Origin: Streptomyces fumanus
Lineage (GTDB): Bacteria > Actinomycetota > Actinomycetes > Streptomycetales > Streptomycetaceae
Reading direction: 5' to 3'
Assembly (NCBI RefSeq): GCF_014655295.1
Contig: NZ_BNBI01000008.1
Coordinates: 310,001-374,000 of the forward strand
DNA: 64,000 bases
Shown: positions 34,451-45,170 of the stretch, piece by piece
How positions within the stretch are numbered: the stretch's first letter is position 1
How the letters are laid out: every line of letters begins with the position of its first letter
The notes under the pieces: generated by a model
The model's database searches: none
Seen by the model: the letters and a program-made list of their open reading frames with translations, nothing else
What the model was told of the DNA's origin: nothing
Program-made: the position numbers and the translations under genes

Positions 34451-35830
34451 GTGGACCGTCGGCACCGCATCGTGGAGGTGTGTGCCCTGCCGCGCCTCCT
34501 GCGCTACCCGACCGTCGACGAACTGGGCGCCGCAGCCGCCCTGCTCGCCGCCCGCCACCCCGGCCGGGCCCGGCTGCGCAGGATCGGCACCTCCCGCGCG
34601 GGCGACCCGCTGCTGCTGCTCAGCGTCGGCCGCGGCGACCGGCAGGTGCTCGTCGTCGCCGGACCGCACGCCAACGAACCCGTCGGCGGCGCCACCGCCC
34701 TGCGGCTGGCCGAGCGCGCCCTGGCCGACCCCCGGCTCACCGACGGCGCCACCTGGAACCTGCTGCTCTGCCTGGACCCCGACGGCCTGCGCCGCAACGA
34801 GGGCTGGCTGGCCGGGCCGTACACCCTGGACCGGTACGTCCGGCACTTCTTCCGGCCCGGCTTCCTGGAGCAGCCCGAGTGGCTGCCCGACGGCCCGGCC
34901 GGCGCCGCCCTGCCCGAGACCCGGGCGCTGCTCGCCCTCCAGGACGAGCTGCGGCCCTTCCTCCAGTGCTCGCTGCACGGCGTCGACGTGGGCGGCGGCT
35001 TCGTCGAGCTGACCCACGACCTGCCCGGCCTCGCCCAGCGCCTCGCCCACACCGCCGCCCGCCTCGGCGTCCCGCGCGAGCTCGGCGCCTACGACGCCCT
35101 GTACTGGCCGGAACTGGGACCGGCCGTCTACCGGATACCGCCGCCGCGCCGGGGCGACCGCAGCGCCGCCATCACCGAGGCCGCCGTCGACTCCACCTGG
35201 ACCCACCCGCACCGGTACGGCACCGTCACGGCCGTCGTGGAGGCCCCCATGTGGGGCGTGGCCGCGGTGGCGGACGGCTCCCCGCCCGCCGACCGGGACG
35301 CGGCCCTGCGCTCCGTCAGCGGCGTCCTGCGCCACGACACCCGGGTGCTGCGCCGCCTGCTGACCGGGCTGCGGCCGCACCTGCCCGCCACCGAGGACAC
35401 CGCCCGGCTGCTCGCCCCGGTCGACGACTACCTGCTGGTCTGCCCCGGCCTCGCGGACGCCTGGGACCCCGACACCGACGACGGCACCGGACGCCCGCTG
35501 CCGCCGCTCACCACCGCCCACCTCGTCACCCTGCGCATCGCCGGGCGCCGCCTGGCCCTGCGCACGGCCGGACTGCTGCACCAGGCGGTCACCGGCGCCG
35601 GCCGCGACCCGGCCGGGGCGCTGCCGAAGCTGGAGCACCTGCTGGACCTGTGGTGCGCCGACTACCGGGAGGGCTGCGCGGCCCGCTGGATACCGGTCGC
35701 GCGGCAGGTCGAGTACCAGGTGCGGGCGGTGCTCATGGCGTTCGAACTGGCCGGGCGGCCCCGCGCCCGCTCCCGTTCGGGTGAGCGGGACTGGGGTTCC
35801 GGGGCCGTCGTGCCGATGCACCGGGAATGA
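34451..35830 (+). CDS. M14-family zinc carboxypeptidase
   Basis: 459 residues from GTG 34451; GTG 34472 or 34478 may be the true start. Zinc ligands are H73 and E76 in GPHANEP and H176 in CSLHG; the catalytic Glu is likely E264 in AVVEAPMW. An M14-type opening (RIGTSRAGDPLLL) is present. There is no recognisable signal peptide in the N-terminus, so the enzyme may be cytoplasmic or exported atypically. It would remove C-terminal residues or cleave peptidoglycan-type peptides; substrate is unknown. Its stop codon overlaps the ATG of a subtilisin-inhibitor gene, so the two are translationally coupled. Confidence 0.88.
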   Translation: MDRRHRIVEVCALPRLLRYPTVDELGAAAALLAARHPGRARLRRIGTSRAGDPLLLLSVGRGDRQVLVVAGPHANEPVGGATALRLAERALADPRLTDGATWNLLLCLDPDGLRRNEGWLAGPYTLDRYVRHFFRPGFLEQPEWLPDGPAGAALPETRALLALQDELRPFLQCSLHGVDVGGGFVELTHDLPGLAQRLAHTAARLGVPRELGAYDALYWPELGPAVYRIPPPRRGDRSAAITEAAVDSTWTHPHRYGTVTAVVEAPMWGVAAVADGSPPADRDAALRSVSGVLRHDTRVLRRLLTGLRPHLPATEDTARLLAPVDDYLLVCPGLADAWDPDTDDGTGRPLPPLTTAHLVTLRIAGRRLALRTAGLLHQAVTGAGRDPAGALPKLEHLLDLWCADYREGCAARWIPVARQVEYQVRAVLMAFELAGRPRARSRSGERDWGSGAVVPMHRE

Positions 35831-36297
35831 CGCACACCACCACAGCGAGAGCGGTACGGGGCGGTCTGCTGGCGGCGACCGCCCTCCTCGTCGCCTGCGC
35901 CGCCCCCGCGCAGGCGACCGTACGCGGTCCGGAACCGGCGGGCGACTGGCTGCTCCTGACGGTCACCCGGGGCGACACCCGCAGCGGCAGCACGGAAGGC
36001 ACCCTGCTGCTGTGCGACCCGCCCCGCGGCCACGCCCACGCCGACCTGGCCTGCGCGGAACTCGACCGGGCGGGCGGCGACATCGCCGCCGTCCCGCTGC
36101 GCGAGACCCACTGCCCGATGATCTACTCCCCGGTCACCGCCCACGCGCGCGGGCAGTGGCGGGGACGGCCGGTGGAGTACACCCGGACCTTCCCCAACAC
36201 CTGCGTGATGGCGGCCCGCACCGGCGCGGTCTTCGCCCTGGCCGAGGACCCCCCGGCCGCCCCCGCCCCGGCGCCCGCGCCCGCGCCGGCCTCCTAG
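35827..36297 (+). CDS. subtilisin inhibitor-like (SSI-family) protease inhibitor
   Basis: 156 residues. A signal peptide ends near residue 30 (APAQA). The mature domain has the SSI signature: Cys63 and Cys76, then Cys96 and Cys126 for the two conserved disulfides, and the reactive loop CPMIYSPV with P1-P1' = Met98-Ile99 (Met-Val in the classical SSI). The TFPNTC segment is also diagnostic. A Pro/Ala tail ends the protein. It is a secreted inhibitor of subtilisin- and sometimes trypsin-like proteases. ATG 35827 overlaps the carboxypeptidase stop by 4 bases (ATGA). Its TAG stop is part of a CTAG shared with the convergent treY stop. Confidence 0.93.
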   Translation: MTHTTTARAVRGGLLAATALLVACAAPAQATVRGPEPAGDWLLLTVTRGDTRSGSTEGTLLLCDPPRGHAHADLACAELDRAGGDIAAVPLRETHCPMIYSPVTAHARGQWRGRPVEYTRTFPNTCVMAARTGAVFALAEDPPAAPAPAPAPAPAS

Positions 36298-38642
36298 GCT
36301 TCGACCCGCTCCAGCAGCGCCACCGGGAGCCGTTCGAGCACGTCCGCCACGCGCGCGTGGCCGGTGTACTCGCGGCCCGGGGCGAGCAGGTCGGTCCAGC
36401 GGCCCGGCGGGAGCGGCAGCGCGGTGTCCCGCCAGCCGCCCGCCTGCGCAAGCTTCAGCGACAGCCGGGTCACCACGGTGACGACCTCGCCGGAGCGGAC
36501 GTACGCCGCGCAGTGCCCGGCCGCCGGGCCCTCGGCGGCCAGCGGCTCGTACGTCGCCGAGGCGCCGAACAGCTCCGGCCGCCGCGCCCGCAGCGCCAGC
36601 GCCGCCCGGGTCACCGCGCCCTTCTCGCCGGTGTCGCCGGGCGGGAAGGCGGCCGGGCGGCGGTTGTCGGGGTCGACCAGCGCCCGGTACTCGCCCTCGG
36701 TGCCCTGGTAGAGGTCGGGGACGCCCGGCATGGTCAGGTGCACCAGGGCGGTGCCGAGCACATTGGCCCGGATGTGCGGCTCCAGACCGGCCCGGAGCGC
36801 GGCCACCCGCTCGCCGGGCGCCCCGCACGGCCCCGCCGTGACGAACCGGGCCACCGCCTCCTCGTACGGCGGCTCCTGCTCGGTCCAGCTCGTGTACATG
36901 CCCGCTTCCCGTACGTGCTTCAGCAGCGCCTCCCGCACCCGCCCGGCGTCGGCCGGGCCCAGCCCGAACACCGTCTGCCAGGCCGCCCACGCCAGTTGCC
37001 CGTCGGGCGCGGCCTCGCCGCCCTGCGCGACCTCGGCGAGGAGGTCCGCCCACCGCTCCGGGCACTCCGTCAGCACGGCCAGCGCCGCGCGGACGTCGGC
37101 GCTGCGCTTGGTGTCGTGGGTGGAGACCACCGTGCCGGTCAGCGGCCAGTCGCGCTGCACGCGCGCGCAGTACGCGTGGAACCGCGCGGGCGACACCGCC
37201 GGGCGCCCCGGCTCGCCGCCCACCTCGGTCGCCGACAGCAGCGGCACATAGCGGTAGAACGCCGTGTCCTCGACCGACTTGGCCCGCAGCGCGGACGCGG
37301 TCTGCGCGAACCGGGTGCGCAGCTCCGCCGCGTCCGGCCCGTCACCCGCCCGGCCCAGCACCAGGTCCCGTACGACGGCCACCACACCGGCCTCCTCCGG
37401 CACCGCGAACGCCGGCCTCGCCTCCTGGGCCGCCTCCTCGGTGACCACCTGGGCGGCGTCCTGCGAGGCGTAGGGCCGGTAGACCTCCAGGCGGACCAGC
37501 AGCTCCTGGAACGCCGTGCGCAGCGCCCAGGGCGCCCGGTCGCGCAACCGGGGGTCGGGCGAGCCGGCGCACAGCCGGTGCGCCACCCGGACCAGCCGGT
37601 CCAGCTCGGTGGCCAGCTCGTGCGTGAGCACCTTGTACGCCGCCCGCCGGACGGTCGCCGCCCAGTCGCCGCCCCGGTCGGTCTGCGGGGCCGCGAAGCG
37701 CCGGTAGTGCCCGACGAGTTCCCCGTGCCCCTCCGGGTCGGTGAACAGGCCGTCGACGTGCCGCAGGGCGTCGTACCCGGTGGTGCCCGCGACCGGCCAG
37801 GAGCCGGGCAGCTCCTCGTCGTCGGCGAGGATCTTCTCCACCACCGTCCAGCGGCCCCCGGTCGCCTCGTGCAGCCTGCGGAGGTAGCCGTCCGGGTCGG
37901 CGAGCCCGTCGGGGTGGTCCACGCGCAGCCCGTCGATCACGCCCTCGTGCAGCAGCCGCAGGACGGTGGCGTGGGTGGCCTCGAAGACCTCGGGGTCCTC
38001 CACCCGGACGCCGATCAGCTCGGAGATGCTGAAGAACCGCCGGTAGTTCAGCTCGGTGCGGGCCAGCCGCCACCACACCGGGCGGTACCACTGGGCGTCC
38101 AGCAACTGCGGCAGCGGCAGGTCGCCGGTGCCCTCGCGCAGCGGGAAGACGTGGTCGTGGTAGCGCAGCACGTCGCCGTCGGGCCGCAGGTCGCCGAGCA
38201 CGTCCCCCAGGGGGCCGCCCAGCACCGGCAGCAGCACCTGGCCGCCGTGCGCCTCCCAGTCGATGTCGAACCACCGCGCGTACGGCGACTTCGGGCCCTC
38301 CCGGAGCACCTCCCACAGGGCGCGGTTGTGCCGCGGGGACATCGCCATGTGGTTCGGCACGATGTCCACCACCAGGCCCAGACCGTGCTCCCGCGCGGTG
38401 CGCGCCAGCGCCCGCAGCCCCTCCTCCCCGCCCAGCTCCTCGCGCACGCGCGCGTGGTCCACCACGTCGTAGCCGTGCGTGGAGCCCGGGACCGCCTCCA
38501 GCACGGGGGACAGGTGCAGATGGGACACGCCCAGCGAGGCCAGGTACGGCACGGCCGCCGCGGCGGCCGCGAAGGGGAACTCGGGCTGGAGCTGGAGCCG
38601 GTAGGTCGCCGTGGGGGCCGGGTGGGGGCGCTCAGGTGTCAT
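36294..38642 (-). CDS. treY: maltooligosyl trehalose synthase TreY
   Basis: 782 residues from ATG 38642. The GH13 start TYRLQLQPEFPF and LGVSHLHLSPVLEAVPGSTHGYDVVD (ends quoted: GVSHLHLSPV and GSTHGYDVVD) are TreY landmarks. Also present are VDIVPNHMAMS, DGLRVDHPDGLADP with the nucleophile Asp, and VEDTAFYRY. TreY converts the reducing-end linkage of maltodextrins into trehalosyl units, which TreZ then cleaves. glgX ends 82 bp upstream on the same strand, with a strong terminator hairpin in the gap, so treY is probably transcribed from that gap. Its stop codon overlaps that of the SSI gene. Confidence 0.95.
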   Translation of the reverse strand: MTPERPHPAPTATYRLQLQPEFPFAAAAAAVPYLASLGVSHLHLSPVLEAVPGSTHGYDVVDHARVREELGGEEGLRALARTAREHGLGLVVDIVPNHMAMSPRHNRALWEVLREGPKSPYARWFDIDWEAHGGQVLLPVLGGPLGDVLGDLRPDGDVLRYHDHVFPLREGTGDLPLPQLLDAQWYRPVWWRLARTELNYRRFFSISELIGVRVEDPEVFEATHATVLRLLHEGVIDGLRVDHPDGLADPDGYLRRLHEATGGRWTVVEKILADDEELPGSWPVAGTTGYDALRHVDGLFTDPEGHGELVGHYRRFAAPQTDRGGDWAATVRRAAYKVLTHELATELDRLVRVAHRLCAGSPDPRLRDRAPWALRTAFQELLVRLEVYRPYASQDAAQVVTEEAAQEARPAFAVPEEAGVVAVVRDLVLGRAGDGPDAAELRTRFAQTASALRAKSVEDTAFYRYVPLLSATEVGGEPGRPAVSPARFHAYCARVQRDWPLTGTVVSTHDTKRSADVRAALAVLTECPERWADLLAEVAQGGEAAPDGQLAWAAWQTVFGLGPADAGRVREALLKHVREAGMYTSWTEQEPPYEEAVARFVTAGPCGAPGERVAALRAGLEPHIRANVLGTALVHLTMPGVPDLYQGTEGEYRALVDPDNRRPAAFPPGDTGEKGAVTRAALALRARRPELFGASATYEPLAAEGPAAGHCAAYVRSGEVVTVVTRLSLKLAQAGGWRDTALPLPPGRWTDLLAPGREYTGHARVADVLERLPVALLERVEA

Positions 38643-38689
38643 GCAGAGCTAGGTACCCCCGTGGCCGCGTTTCGTGTCATCCGCGCCTG

Positions 38690-38719
38690 AACGGGCGTAC
38701 CCGCGCGGGTACGCCCGTT
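38690..38719 (-). terminator. perfect 30-bp palindrome ending glgX
   Basis: aacgggcgtacccgc (38690-38704) is followed immediately by its exact reverse complement (38705-38719), giving a 13-bp stem with a 4-base loop in the transcript. It lies 6 bp after the glgX stop and 48 bp before the treY start. It probably terminates most glgX transcription. Confidence 0.75.
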
Positions 38720-38724
38720 CCGCC

Positions 38725-40833
<2,109 letters not shown>

Positions 40834-41131
40834 GAATATGACTCTTTCAGGTGAGCGGTGCCGGTGGGGACGCCTTGGCTCCGAGTCTCCCGAAAACGGC
40901 CGGAGCCACCTAGCAATTCCTCCCCCCTCGCCGGGTGATCGAGTCCCCGACGCGCGCACCGGGTGATGAATCCGCTCACACCCGTACCACCCCGGGGGCG
41001 GAACATACGGGGGGATGCGGTCAGTTGGGCGACGAGCCTGCGCATCAGGCTGCGTCACGGACCGCTCCCGGAGTACCCTTCCTTGATCGTTGGGACGGGG
41101 TGAGTCCGGGGGAGCGGAAGGCGGTGCGCGG
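40834..41131. other. 298-bp divergent promoter region (glgX / HEPN-type gene)
   Basis: No gene is seen here. The short repeat ccgggtgat occurs at 40931-40939 and 40969-40977 (38 bp apart). The tacccttcc segment near 41076 could contain a -10 for the plus-strand gene. Otherwise nothing recognisable was found. Confidence 0.5.
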
Positions 41132-42379
41132 GTGGGCTCGGGAGGGCTGGAGCTGCCCCCTGGTGACGAGGGTCACGAGGGGAACTCCACGGACGTCCCG
41201 CCCGGTGCGGTGTCCCTGGCGCGGCCGATGGACGCGGGCGCGATCGGGCCCGAGCTGGAGTGGGACGCCGACGCCTGGCACGAGGTGCGCACCCGTGCCC
41301 AGCGGGCCGGCCGGGCCTACATCTGGCTGAACCTGGTCGAGCAGCGGCTGCGCGCGGTGGTGGCCGCCGTGCTCCGCCCGGTCTACGAACCGGTCCACGG
41401 CGACGACTGGGTGGTCGCGGCGGCCGGGCCGGCCGGGCAGGAGTGGGTGCAGCGCGCGGTCGCCGTCCGCGAGGTCAGCCGCCGCAAGGGCTATCTGCTC
41501 GACCCGGCCGACGACAACGTGCTCAGTTTCCTCACCCTGCCGCAGTTGCGGGAGCTGATGGTGCAGCACTGGCCCTGCTTCGAGCCCTACATGGACGAAC
41601 GCCGGGACGTGGAGCTGGCCCTGGACGAGCTGGAGGTCACCCGCAACGTCGTCTCCCGCAACCGGGCCCTGTCCGAGGCGGTCCTGGCCCAGGCCGAGCG
41701 GGCCGCCGCCCGGCTCCTGGAGGTGCTCGGCGCGGGCGGTGACGTGCCCTCCGCGCACCGGCTGCCGGTCGACGCGGTCGAGGACCTGGTCGGCGACCGG
41801 TACGCGGACGTGGTCGCGGTCCACCCGGACCGGGTGCGGCTGCTGCGCCAGTTCCCGGCCGAGGACATCTTCGGCGGCGCCCGCCGGCTCGACGCCATCG
41901 GCATCGGCCTGAACCTGCTGGTGCAGAACTTCTCCGGGCGGCGCCTGGTCCGGCTCGCCCAGTCCGGCGGCCGGGTGCGGCTGCTGTTCCTGAACCCGGC
42001 CTCCAGCGCCGTCAAGCGGCGCGAGCGGGAACTCGGCATCAAACGCGGCGAGCTGAGCCGGGCGGTGGAGACCAACATCCTGCACATGCGCCGGGTCCGC
42101 GCCGCGCTGCGCGACCCCGGGGCCTTCGAGATCCAGGTCTTCGACGAGACGCCCCGCTTCACCGCCTACCTCGTGGACGGCGACGGCGCCGACGGCATCG
42201 CGGTCGTCCAGCACTATCTGCGCCGCACCCGGGGCATGGAGGCGCCCGTACTGGTCCTGCGCAACGGGAAGAACGGCGGCCGGCTCGTGAAGTCGGGCGA
42301 ACTGGACGAAGGCGGTCTTTTCCCTACGTACCGCGAGGAGTTCGAGCAGATGTGGGCGGATGCCCGCCCGGTGTCCTGA
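41132..42379 (+). CDS. SAV2148-type HEPN-domain protein
   Basis: 415 residues from GTG 41132, with ggaagg upstream; the short frame before it is not needed. I recognise it as the Streptomyces family named after SAV2148, which is described as containing a HEPN domain. An N-terminal helical part (about 40-75, RAGRAYIWLNLVEQRLRAVV) resembles the first HEPN helices. A long central helical region follows. The C-terminal 150 residues (RLVRLAQSGGRVRLLFLNP, FRAYLVDGDG-like segments) look like a phospholipase D-like or nucleotide-sensing fold. The usual HEPN RNase motif Rx4-6H is not evident, so nuclease activity is doubtful. Function is unknown. A DEDDh exonuclease gene follows by 114 bp. Confidence 0.75.
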   Translation: MGSGGLELPPGDEGHEGNSTDVPPGAVSLARPMDAGAIGPELEWDADAWHEVRTRAQRAGRAYIWLNLVEQRLRAVVAAVLRPVYEPVHGDDWVVAAAGPAGQEWVQRAVAVREVSRRKGYLLDPADDNVLSFLTLPQLRELMVQHWPCFEPYMDERRDVELALDELEVTRNVVSRNRALSEAVLAQAERAAARLLEVLGAGGDVPSAHRLPVDAVEDLVGDRYADVVAVHPDRVRLLRQFPAEDIFGGARRLDAIGIGLNLLVQNFSGRRLVRLAQSGGRVRLLFLNPASSAVKRRERELGIKRGELSRAVETNILHMRRVRAALRDPGAFEIQVFDETPRFTAYLVDGDGADGIAVVQHYLRRTRGMEAPVLVLRNGKNGGRLVKSGELDEGGLFPTYREEFEQMWADARPVS

Positions 42380-42493
42380 CCGGCCGGGGCCCCGGGCAGG
42401 GGCGGTGAGCGGAAGGCGATCCTCGGATTGTCAGTGGCCCGTGCGAAGGTGGGGACCACTGGGGGAACGCACCACCGAGAAGGGGGACGGCCC

Positions 42494-43216
42494 ATGGGCT
42501 GGCACCGGGAGCCGCTGATCGGCTTCGACCTGGAGACCACCGGCACCGACCCGCGCCGGGCGCGCATCGTCACGGGTGCCGTGATCGAGGTCAGAGCCGG
42601 CGAGCCGCTGGGCCGGCGGGAGTGGCTGGCCGACCCCGGCGTGGAGATCCCGGCGGACGCGGTCGCGGTGCACGGCATCAGCACCGAGCGCGCGGCCGGC
42701 GAGGGCCGCCCGGCCGACCAGGTCGCCGACGCCATCGCCGCCGTCCTGGTGGACCACTGGCGCCTGGGCGTCCCGGTGGTCGCCTACAACGCGGCCTTCG
42801 ACCTCACCCTGCTCTCCGCCGAGCTGCACCGGTACGGACTGCCGTCCCTCCGCGACCGCCTGGGCGGCCAGGACCCCGCCCCGGTCATCGACCCCTACAC
42901 CATCGACCGCTCCATCGACCGTTACCGCCGCGGCAAGCGGAACCTGGAGGCGGTCTGCGCCGAGTACGGCGTGCCGCTGGACACCGCCCACGACGCGGCG
43001 GCCGACGCCCTCGCCGCGGCGCGGCTGGCCTGCGCGATAGCCGACCGCCACCCCAAGGTCGCGGCCCTCGGCCCGGCGGAGCTGCACCGCCGTCAGATCG
43101 AGTGGCACGCCGAGTGGGCGGCGGACTTCCAGGCGTTCCTGCGCCGCAAGGGCGACGCCACGGCCGTCGTCGACGGCCTGTGGCCGCTGCGCGAACCGGC
43201 CGGCGAGCGGGTCTGA
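42494..43216 (+). CDS. DEDDh 3'-5' exonuclease (DnaQ-like)
   Basis: 240 residues from ATG 42494, preceded by gaagggggac. The exonuclease motifs are complete: ExoI GFDLETTGTD, ExoII VAYNAAFDLTLL, and ExoIII TAHDAAADALAA with the catalytic His and Asp. HGIS is also typical. The protein is a stand-alone proofreading-type exonuclease or RNase T-like enzyme degrading DNA or RNA ends. No polymerase or helicase domain is attached. It converges with the APH kinase gene. Confidence 0.92.
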   Translation: MGWHREPLIGFDLETTGTDPRRARIVTGAVIEVRAGEPLGRREWLADPGVEIPADAVAVHGISTERAAGEGRPADQVADAIAAVLVDHWRLGVPVVAYNAAFDLTLLSAELHRYGLPSLRDRLGGQDPAPVIDPYTIDRSIDRYRRGKRNLEAVCAEYGVPLDTAHDAAADALAAARLACAIADRHPKVAALGPAELHRRQIEWHAEWAADFQAFLRRKGDATAVVDGLWPLREPAGERV

Positions 43217-43247
43217 GCCACCGTCCGCGAGCGGCCGGCCGGCCGGG

Positions 43248-44111
43248 TCAGAAGGGGTACCAGCGCACGGCCGGGTCCCCGTCCCGCAGCGACGCCACCC
43301 GGCGCTCGAACTCGGCCAGCGCCTTGGGGTTGCTCGGCGCGTGCTGCGCGACCCAGGCGCAACTGGCGGTCTCGCGCGCCCCGCGCAGCACCGCGCACCC
43401 GTCCCAGTCCCGCACGTCCCAGCCGTAGGTCCCGGTGAAGGAGTCGTACGCCTCGGCGGGCAGCCCGTAGCGGTCGCGGCTCAGGGCGAGCACGACCAGG
43501 TCGTGTTCGCGCAGGTCACCGGAGAAGGTCTCCAGGTCCACCAGGACCGGCCCGTCGGGGCCGACGTGCACATTGCGGGGGAGCGCGTCGCCGTGGATCG
43601 GGCCGGGCGGCAGCGCGGGCACCAGCGCGGCGGCGGCCGCCGCGAAGCCGTCGCGGCGGGCGCGCAGATACTCGGCGTCGGCGGGGTCGATCGCGTCGCC
43701 CGCCAGCTTCAGCCAGCGTTCCACACCGCCCAGCAGATCGCGGGGCGGCAGCGGGAAGGACGGGGAGGGCAGCGCGTGGACGAGACGCAGCAGTCGGGCC
43801 AGGTCCCGGGGTTCGGCCGGGCGCACCGGGTCGGGCAGCCGGTGCCACACGGTCACCGGGTGGCCCGCGACCGACCGCGCCTCGGCCTCGGCCGCCCGGA
43901 CGGCCGGGACCCCGGCCTCCGCCAGCCAGCGGGCCACGGCCAGTTCCCGGCGGGCCCGGTCGAGCAGCCCGGCGTCGCGGCCCACCTTGACCACCAGGTC
44001 ACCGGCGGCGAACACGGCGTTCTCGCCCAGGGCGAGCAGCTTCGCCTCGCCCGCCGGGCCGGGCAGCACCTCCGCCGCCGCCAGTACCTCCCGCGCCCGA
44101 GCCTCGTCCAT
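43248..44111 (-). CDS. APH-family phosphotransferase (intact active site)
   Basis: 287 residues from ATG 44111. The catalytic loop is complete: IHGDALPRNVHV holds the catalytic Asp and Asn, and VLVDLETFS holds the second metal Asp. N-lobe LVVKVGRDAG contains the ATP-binding Lys. This family phosphorylates small molecules such as aminoglycosides, choline, fructosamines or homoserine; the substrate is unknown. It is predicted cytoplasmic. It lies divergent from a sugar ABC importer, with about 150 bp between, so a role in that pathway is possible. It contrasts with the degenerate APH protein at 30.4-31.6 kb. Confidence 0.85.
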   Translation of the reverse strand: MDEARAREVLAAAEVLPGPAGEAKLLALGENAVFAAGDLVVKVGRDAGLLDRARRELAVARWLAEAGVPAVRAAEAEARSVAGHPVTVWHRLPDPVRPAEPRDLARLLRLVHALPSPSFPLPPRDLLGGVERWLKLAGDAIDPADAEYLRARRDGFAAAAAALVPALPPGPIHGDALPRNVHVGPDGPVLVDLETFSGDLREHDLVVLALSRDRYGLPAEAYDSFTGTYGWDVRDWDGCAVLRGARETASCAWVAQHAPSNPKALAEFERRVASLRDGDPAVRWYPF

Positions 44112-44261
44112 CGTCCCGCTCCGTCCGTCCCGTCGACCGTCGTCCACCGGCCAGTGTCGCATTCGCACAGGTCGCGGGGGGCGCACGGGTTCTTGACCGA
44201 GCGCCCTGCGGTCACGACCATGACCCAGGCCCGACCGAGCCGCGCAGAAGGGGCTGACGAC

Positions 44262-45170
44262 GTGACGAGACCGGCCGAGGCGAGCGGGCCCGCGCACCGC
44301 GCGGCCGGCCCCGGCGCCTGGTTCCTGGTGCTGCCCGCGCTCCTCCCGATCCTCGTGCTCAGCGTCGGCCCCCTGCTCTACGGCGTCCTGCTGGCCTTCA
44401 CCGACGCCCAGTCGGGCCGCACCGAGCCCACCCGCTGGATCGGGGCGCTCAACTTCCGGGACCTGCTGCACGACACGCTGTTCTGGGAGTCGTTCCGGAT
44501 CGGGCTGGCGTGGGCGGTGGGGGTGAGCGCGCCGCAGTTCCTGCTCGCCCTCGGCCTCGCGCTGCTGCTCGACCAGAGGCTGCGGCTGCGCTGGCTGGCC
44601 CGCGCCCTGGCGATCGTGCCCTGGGCGATGCCCGAGGTCGTCGTCGGCATCATGTGGCGGCTGGTCTACCACCCGGACGCGGGCGTGCTCAACGAGACCC
44701 TGCGCGACCTCGGCCTGGGCGACGGCCGGGACTGGCTCAGCGGCCTGGCCACCGCCCTGCCCGCCGTCATGATCGTCGGCATCTGGGCCGGCCTCCCGGG
44801 GACCACCGTGGCCCTGCTCGCCGGGCTGCAGAACACCCCGCAGGAACTGCACGAGGCCGCCGCGGTCGACGGCGCCGGGGCCTGGCGCCGGTTCCGCGCC
44901 GTCACCTGGCCGGCGCTCAGACCGGTCGCCCTCGCCATCACCGCGCTCAACCTCATCTGGAACTTCAACTCCTTCGCCCTGGTCTATGTGCTGACCGGCG
45001 GCGGCCCCGGCGGCCGGACCCGGCTGCCGATGCTCTTCGCCTACGAGGAGGCGTTCCGCTATGGGCAGTTCGGCTACGCGGCCGCGATGGGCTGCGTGAT
45101 GGTCGCCGTCGTCTCGGTCCTGCTCGCCGTGTTCCTGGCCGGCCGGCTGCGCGGAGGTGGGGACGCGTGA
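44262..45170 (+). CDS. sugar ABC importer, permease 1
   Basis: 302 residues from GTG 44262, which has aagggg 8-9 bases upstream; ATG 44220 would add 14 residues but lacks a ribosome site. Six hydrophobic segments and the EAA loop ELHEAAAVDGAGAWRRF place it in the MalF/UgpA class. The carbohydrate class cannot be fixed. It overlaps the second permease gene by 4 bases. There is no ATPase in the cluster; Streptomyces sugar importers commonly share the ATPase MsiK, encoded elsewhere. Confidence 0.92.
   Translation: MTRPAEASGPAHRAAGPGAWFLVLPALLPILVLSVGPLLYGVLLAFTDAQSGRTEPTRWIGALNFRDLLHDTLFWESFRIGLAWAVGVSAPQFLLALGLALLLDQRLRLRWLARALAIVPWAMPEVVVGIMWRLVYHPDAGVLNETLRDLGLGDGRDWLSGLATALPAVMIVGIWAGLPGTTVALLAGLQNTPQELHEAAAVDGAGAWRRFRAVTWPALRPVALAITALNLIWNFNSFALVYVLTGGGPGGRTRLPMLFAYEEAFRYGQFGYAAAMGCVMVAVVSVLLAVFLAGRLRGGGDA

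Noticed and set aside
41132..43216. Two-gene phage-defence system (HEPN plus exonuclease)
   Set aside because: The HEPN RNase motif is not visible, the genes are 114 bp apart, and there are no mobile-element signs; kept only as a low-certainty finding.
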